NCBI GenBank assembly: GCA_000733415.1
Contig: KL662191.1
Location: forward strand, 4,867,350-4,931,349
Reading direction: 5' to 3'
DNA length: 64,000 nucleotides
Source of the DNA: [Leptolyngbya] sp. JSC-1
Lineage (GTDB): Bacteria > Cyanobacteriota > Cyanobacteriia > Elainellales > Elainellaceae
The notes beneath the pieces were generated by a model. It saw only the letters and a list, made by a program, of their open reading frames with translations, was not told the origin of the DNA and made no database searches. Position numbers and translations under genes: made by a program. Below, piece by piece: positions 61,022 to 64,000 of this stretch; within the stretch, counting starts at the first letter, position 1; every line of letters begins with the position of its first letter.

Positions 61022-62422
61022 TTAGCCATGCCACAAATCATCCAACTCGGCATAGTCGGGTAGGGTAGGGGCGATGGGTTTGCCGTCGCGGAGCACAATC
61101 CGGTCATGCTGAGAACGGGCTAGCAGTTCACTCCAGTAGCGGGCCTTGAACAGAATTAAATCGGCAGGTAGTCCGACCCCAATTCGTCCACAGCTCGGGA
61201 ACTGCATCAGGTCAGCTGGAATTGTTGTTACGCTCTGACACCAATTGCTGTAGGGCGCGTCGAGTTGGGCGATTCGCACGGCTTGGGTAAACACCTCCCA
61301 GCCATCGTGATCGCCATAGGCATAGAAAGGATCTCGACAATTATCGCTAGCAAAGGCAACCGGAATTCCGAACTGCTTTAGCTCATGAACCAACGTCACA
61401 CCTCGCCAGCGAGGAGTTTGGGTTTTGAATTGCACGAGGTGTGCCAACTGTTCACCCGATGAAGCTTGGATAAACTGCTGTGAGGCCATCTGGTTTCGGT
61501 CTTGCAGATACAAATTGCACATCGGCAGACTGACAATCCCAATCCCAGCTTGTTTCACCAAAGTCAAGGTCTGCAACACCTGCTCCAGCGATTGCACAGC
61601 CAAACTACAGCAATGCCCACAGACAATCTGGCCTGCAAATTGATGCCGCAATGCCGCCAATGCTACTCGCTGTAGGGTCATATCGGCTGGATTGCCGCTC
61701 TCATCGGTATGAAAATCCAGATCCAGGTTGCGTTCCTTCGCTAAGGTAAACACGCGGTCAAGCTGCTGATCCAAGTCCTGACTCATTGGAGGCAAACCGC
61801 CCAATACACCCCCGATCTCGGCGATTTGGTCAGCCAGTTTTTCCCCATCTGAGGTGAGATAGTAGTCGATAAAAACGAGTGGAACGGCCTGCAGCGTCAG
61901 TCGGTCGATCCAGTCTTGCTGTAGGGCTGCGAATGCCTCTAAACTGATGCTACCCTGTTGGCCAAAAGCATCAATATGGGTACGAATTGCTTTAGTGCCG
62001 TGGGCATAACTACATTTCAGCCCAAACTCCATTCGACGATACACATCCGAGTGCTGCCAGTGTTGACGGTCAGTTTCCGTTTGCTCTAGGGCCGAGGCAA
62101 ATGTACCGTCTAGATTAGCCGTGCGCGGCCAAATATGGCCTTTGTCGAGATGGGTGTGCATATCTACAAAACAGCACCACACCATGCCCAACTGCAAATC
62201 CACAGCGGGAACTGCCTCATCTATGTGAAGGTGCCCAGAGGAAATGATTTGGTTGATCACCCCATTTTTGATTTCCAAATCCAGCCGCACTAACCCATCG
62301 GCTAATCCATTAACCGACTGGTTTACGGTTGAAAAGCCAGTGGTATTACAGTCGGCTAATAACGGCATTGGTATATGGGCATTCTGCAACCAATAGTGAT
62401 CGGACGTTGGCAGCAATACCAT
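61022..62422 (-). CDS. cytosine deaminase-like amidohydrolase
   Basis: A 466-residue amidohydrolase of the CodA type. The metal site is seen in VDMHTHLDKGHIWP, DFHTDESGNP, VCGHCCSLAVQS and AFASDNCRDPF. Such enzymes hydrolyse the amino group of cytosine or related heterocycles. The neighbouring ABC permease (70 bp upstream on the same strand) belongs to a nitrate/taurine/pyrimidine-type family, so the pair may take up and use a pyrimidine such as a thiamine precursor; that is inference. The start ATG is at 62422. Confidence 0.82.
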   Translation of the reverse strand: MVLLPTSDHYWLQNAHIPMPLLADCNTTGFSTVNQSVNGLADGLVRLDLEIKNGVINQIISSGHLHIDEAVPAVDLQLGMVWCCFVDMHTHLDKGHIWPRTANLDGTFASALEQTETDRQHWQHSDVYRRMEFGLKCSYAHGTKAIRTHIDAFGQQGSISLEAFAALQQDWIDRLTLQAVPLVFIDYYLTSDGEKLADQIAEIGGVLGGLPPMSQDLDQQLDRVFTLAKERNLDLDFHTDESGNPADMTLQRVALAALRHQFAGQIVCGHCCSLAVQSLEQVLQTLTLVKQAGIGIVSLPMCNLYLQDRNQMASQQFIQASSGEQLAHLVQFKTQTPRWRGVTLVHELKQFGIPVAFASDNCRDPFYAYGDHDGWEVFTQAVRIAQLDAPYSNWCQSVTTIPADLMQFPSCGRIGVGLPADLILFKARYWSELLARSQHDRIVLRDGKPIAPTLPDYAELDDLWHG

Positions 62423-62492
62423 AGAAAATTAGCCCCGTAATAAATCTATCGATTAACAAGCGATTAGCAAGCTGTAGCAAATGTACTTTCCT

Positions 62493-63380
62493 TTAGTTTT
62501 CACGTTTCACAGCACTTTCATGCCAATGGCGCAGCAAGAAATCAGATAACACGGTTAAACAGGCAAAAATCAATATTCCTAATACCGTAGTCATAAACAG
62601 AGCTGCGAACATTCGAGGAATTTGTAAGTTGAAACTAGACATCAAAATTTGATAGGCAATTCCTGATTGGGTTCCACCCGTGCCGGCCACAAATTCTGCC
62701 ACCACTGCACCAATCAGAGCCAGCCCTCCACTAATCCGCAAACCTCCTAGAAAGTAGGGCAGGGCACTGGGGAGGCGCAAGTAACGCAAGGTTTGCCATC
62801 GCGATGCTTTGTAAAGCTGAAATAAATTCACCAGATTATGATCAGCGCTGTTTAATCCCAGCGTAGTATTGGAAAGAATTGGGAAAAAGGCCACGATCCA
62901 GGCGCAAATTACCAAGGATACAAAAGTAGAACTCTCCCCAGGAATTACGCGCCGCACCCAGAGAATAATCAGCGGTGCGATTGCTACAATCGGCGTTGTT
63001 TGCAGAATCACAGCATAGGGAAAGAAACTGCGCTCAATCCACTTGCTTTGTGTGAACAAGATAGCGATCAGCAACCCTGAAATGACTGCCGCAATAAATG
63101 CCACTAAGGTAATTTTGAATGTAATCAGTAACGACGGAAACAAAACGCTCCATTCTTGCATCAGCGTTTGCCCAACCAAGAGGGGACCGGGCAGCAAATA
63201 GGGAGGGGTATTGGTAACCCGGACTCCTACTTCCCATAAAATCAAGACCAAGCCACCTACCAGCAGCGGCGCGATCACATCCGGCGACAGCAACCTGACT
63301 AGCCAACGAGAAGCAGCAAAACGCCTGCGATTGTCTAGGGAATGAGTCTGCGGCTTAGAAGCACGATCAACAACACTCAC
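62493..63380 (-). CDS. ABC transporter permease (SsuC/TauC/ThiX type)
   Basis: A 295-residue inner-membrane permease with about six spans. The EAA loop that contacts the ATPase is seen as ASRWQTLRYLRLPSALPYFLGGLR. Family resemblance is to the nitrate/sulfonate/taurine and thiamine-precursor uptake systems. It starts with GTG at 63380, because AAGGA is 8 bp upstream. The amidohydrolase follows 70 bp downstream. No binding-protein or ATPase gene is seen in the window; they may lie elsewhere. Confidence 0.83.
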   Translation of the reverse strand: MSVVDRASKPQTHSLDNRRRFAASRWLVRLLSPDVIAPLLVGGLVLILWEVGVRVTNTPPYLLPGPLLVGQTLMQEWSVLFPSLLITFKITLVAFIAAVISGLLIAILFTQSKWIERSFFPYAVILQTTPIVAIAPLIILWVRRVIPGESSTFVSLVICAWIVAFFPILSNTTLGLNSADHNLVNLFQLYKASRWQTLRYLRLPSALPYFLGGLRISGGLALIGAVVAEFVAGTGGTQSGIAYQILMSSFNLQIPRMFAALFMTTVLGILIFACLTVLSDFLLRHWHESAVKREN

Positions 63381-63483
63381 GGTTGGAGTCCTTATAGTGG
63401 CTGTAGTTTGTCATTCCCTATCCTAACTTTCCTGATGACTGAAGAATGGCTCATCCTGGCCTGCAATACATCATCAGTTAATT

Positions 63484-64000
63484 TTACAGGGTTAATTCTC
63501 TAGGGTGATGCCCATCAGCAACTTCTTGCAGCAGCCGTAACGGACCAATCGCCTTTAAGCGCTCGAACTGGTCCTGGTCGCGGACAAACAGAGTGCCAGC
63601 AAAGCCTAGCGAATTGACCGGAATCGAGGCAAATTGCTCTTGCTTGCGAGGCACCATCAGCATCCACTGCCGCGTAATTAGCAAATTGTAAGCACCTTGC
63701 AGGCTGTGGTCAACCGGAGAATACAACTTTAGAGCTGTGAGCAATTTGTAATAAGCCTCTAGCGTGGCCTGAGCCGCCTGCTGGGGGGATGAAGCTGCAC
63801 CATCTAGCCGGATCACCGCATGGCGAAAGGGAAGATCGGTACTGCTACCAATCTCGGATGGCCAAGTAGCCGTCATCAAAGCTGGCTCAATCGGAATTCT
63901 GTCCCCGTCTGGAATTAACGGTAAGGGCACGAGCTGCAAATGCTTATGGCGCTGGCTAGCTCCTGCTGTTTTGCCAGAGTTGTAAAATCCCATGCCATCG
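63484..64000 (-). CDS. ATP adenylyltransferase / Ap4A phosphorylase, 5'-truncated by the window edge
   Basis: The C-terminal 172 residues of an Ap4A phosphorylase-type protein. The HIT-like triad is in GASQRHKHLQLVPLP (HxHxQ), which supplies the nucleotidyl-binding His. C-terminal features include GAYNLLITRQWMLMVPR. The frame is open to the right edge (DGMGFYNSG before the methionine at 63993), so the true start lies beyond 64000. It would cleave diadenosine tetraphosphate to ADP and ATP. Confidence 0.85.
   Translation of the reverse strand, partial: DGMGFYNSGKTAGASQRHKHLQLVPLPLIPDGDRIPIEPALMTATWPSEIGSSTDLPFRHAVIRLDGAASSPQQAAQATLEAYYKLLTALKLYSPVDHSLQGAYNLLITRQWMLMVPRKQEQFASIPVNSLGFAGTLFVRDQDQFERLKAIGPLRLLQEVADGHHPRELTL

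Noticed and set aside
1..64000. CRISPR arrays, rRNA genes and prophage
   Set aside because: No regular direct repeats with unique spacers, no rRNA-like conserved sequence and no phage structural genes were seen.

Overview
The window is chromosomal DNA from a beta-cyanobacterium, probably a filamentous, Leptolyngbya-like form. The evidence is a beta-carboxysome operon (ccmK2-K1-L-M-N-O), the inducible CO2-uptake NDH-1 operon (ndhF3-ndhD3-cupA), allophycocyanin genes (apcA-apcB-apcC), photosystem I genes (psaF-psaJ), the nblS sensor kinase and many cyanobacterial short repeats. The genus guess is inference; no rRNA or other phylogenetic marker is present. Identifications rest on motif recognition in the translated sequence, with no database search.

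Layout. 1-0.8 kb: end of an IS630-type transposase and a small hypothetical gene. 1-4.6 kb: two envelope glycosyltransferases and an HHL1-like protein. 4.9-23.4 kb: accessory region. A single-module reducing polyketide synthase ending in a PLP-dependent alpha-oxoamine synthase domain is followed at 8 bp and about 65 bp by an isopropylmalate-dehydrogenase-like gene and a fused isopropylmalate-isomerase-like gene. An isopropylmalate/homocitrate-synthase-like gene and an aminoglycoside-phosphotransferase-like gene lie beyond two large signalling ATPases (CHAT-AAA and AAA-pseudokinase-TPR). 23.8-26.7 kb: DUF2283 protein and clpB. 27-37.8 kb: CO2-concentrating supercluster, with the ccm operon (minus) divergent from ndhF3-D3-cupA (plus) across about 1.04 kb. 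38-40.2 kb: ftsW and two decayed genes. 40.4-42 kb: apc genes. 42.7-48.9 kb: glycosyltransferases, a GMC oxidoreductase and a small basic protein. 49.5-64 kb: helicase, pentapeptide/TPR protein, nblS, psaJ/psaF, tsaD, a PEP-synthase-like protein, a lipoprotein methyltransferase, sixA, a cytosine-deaminase-like amidohydrolase, an ABC permease and the start-truncated end of an Ap4A phosphorylase.

How genes may work together. The best candidate for an undescribed system is the 4.9-23.4 kb cluster. The three leucine-pathway-like proteins together cover the full reaction set that lengthens a 2-oxo acid by one carbon, as in homophenylalanine (Hph) biosynthesis. The PKS would build a reduced acyl chain on its ACP. 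The fused oxoamine synthase could release that chain by decarboxylative condensation with an amino acid, possibly the homologated one, to give an alpha-amino ketone. This is inference from domain content and operon spacing. The carboxysome and CupA genes form a second coherent unit for CO2 capture. The phycobilisome, PSI and NblS genes are ordinary photosynthetic functions.

Short repeats are abundant: AAGTTTTGAG-type runs between genes, G-rich runs that have entered two coding sequences in frame, palindromic elements, and small tandem duplications. One 11-bp duplication accounts for a frameshift in a DUF4926-type pseudogene.
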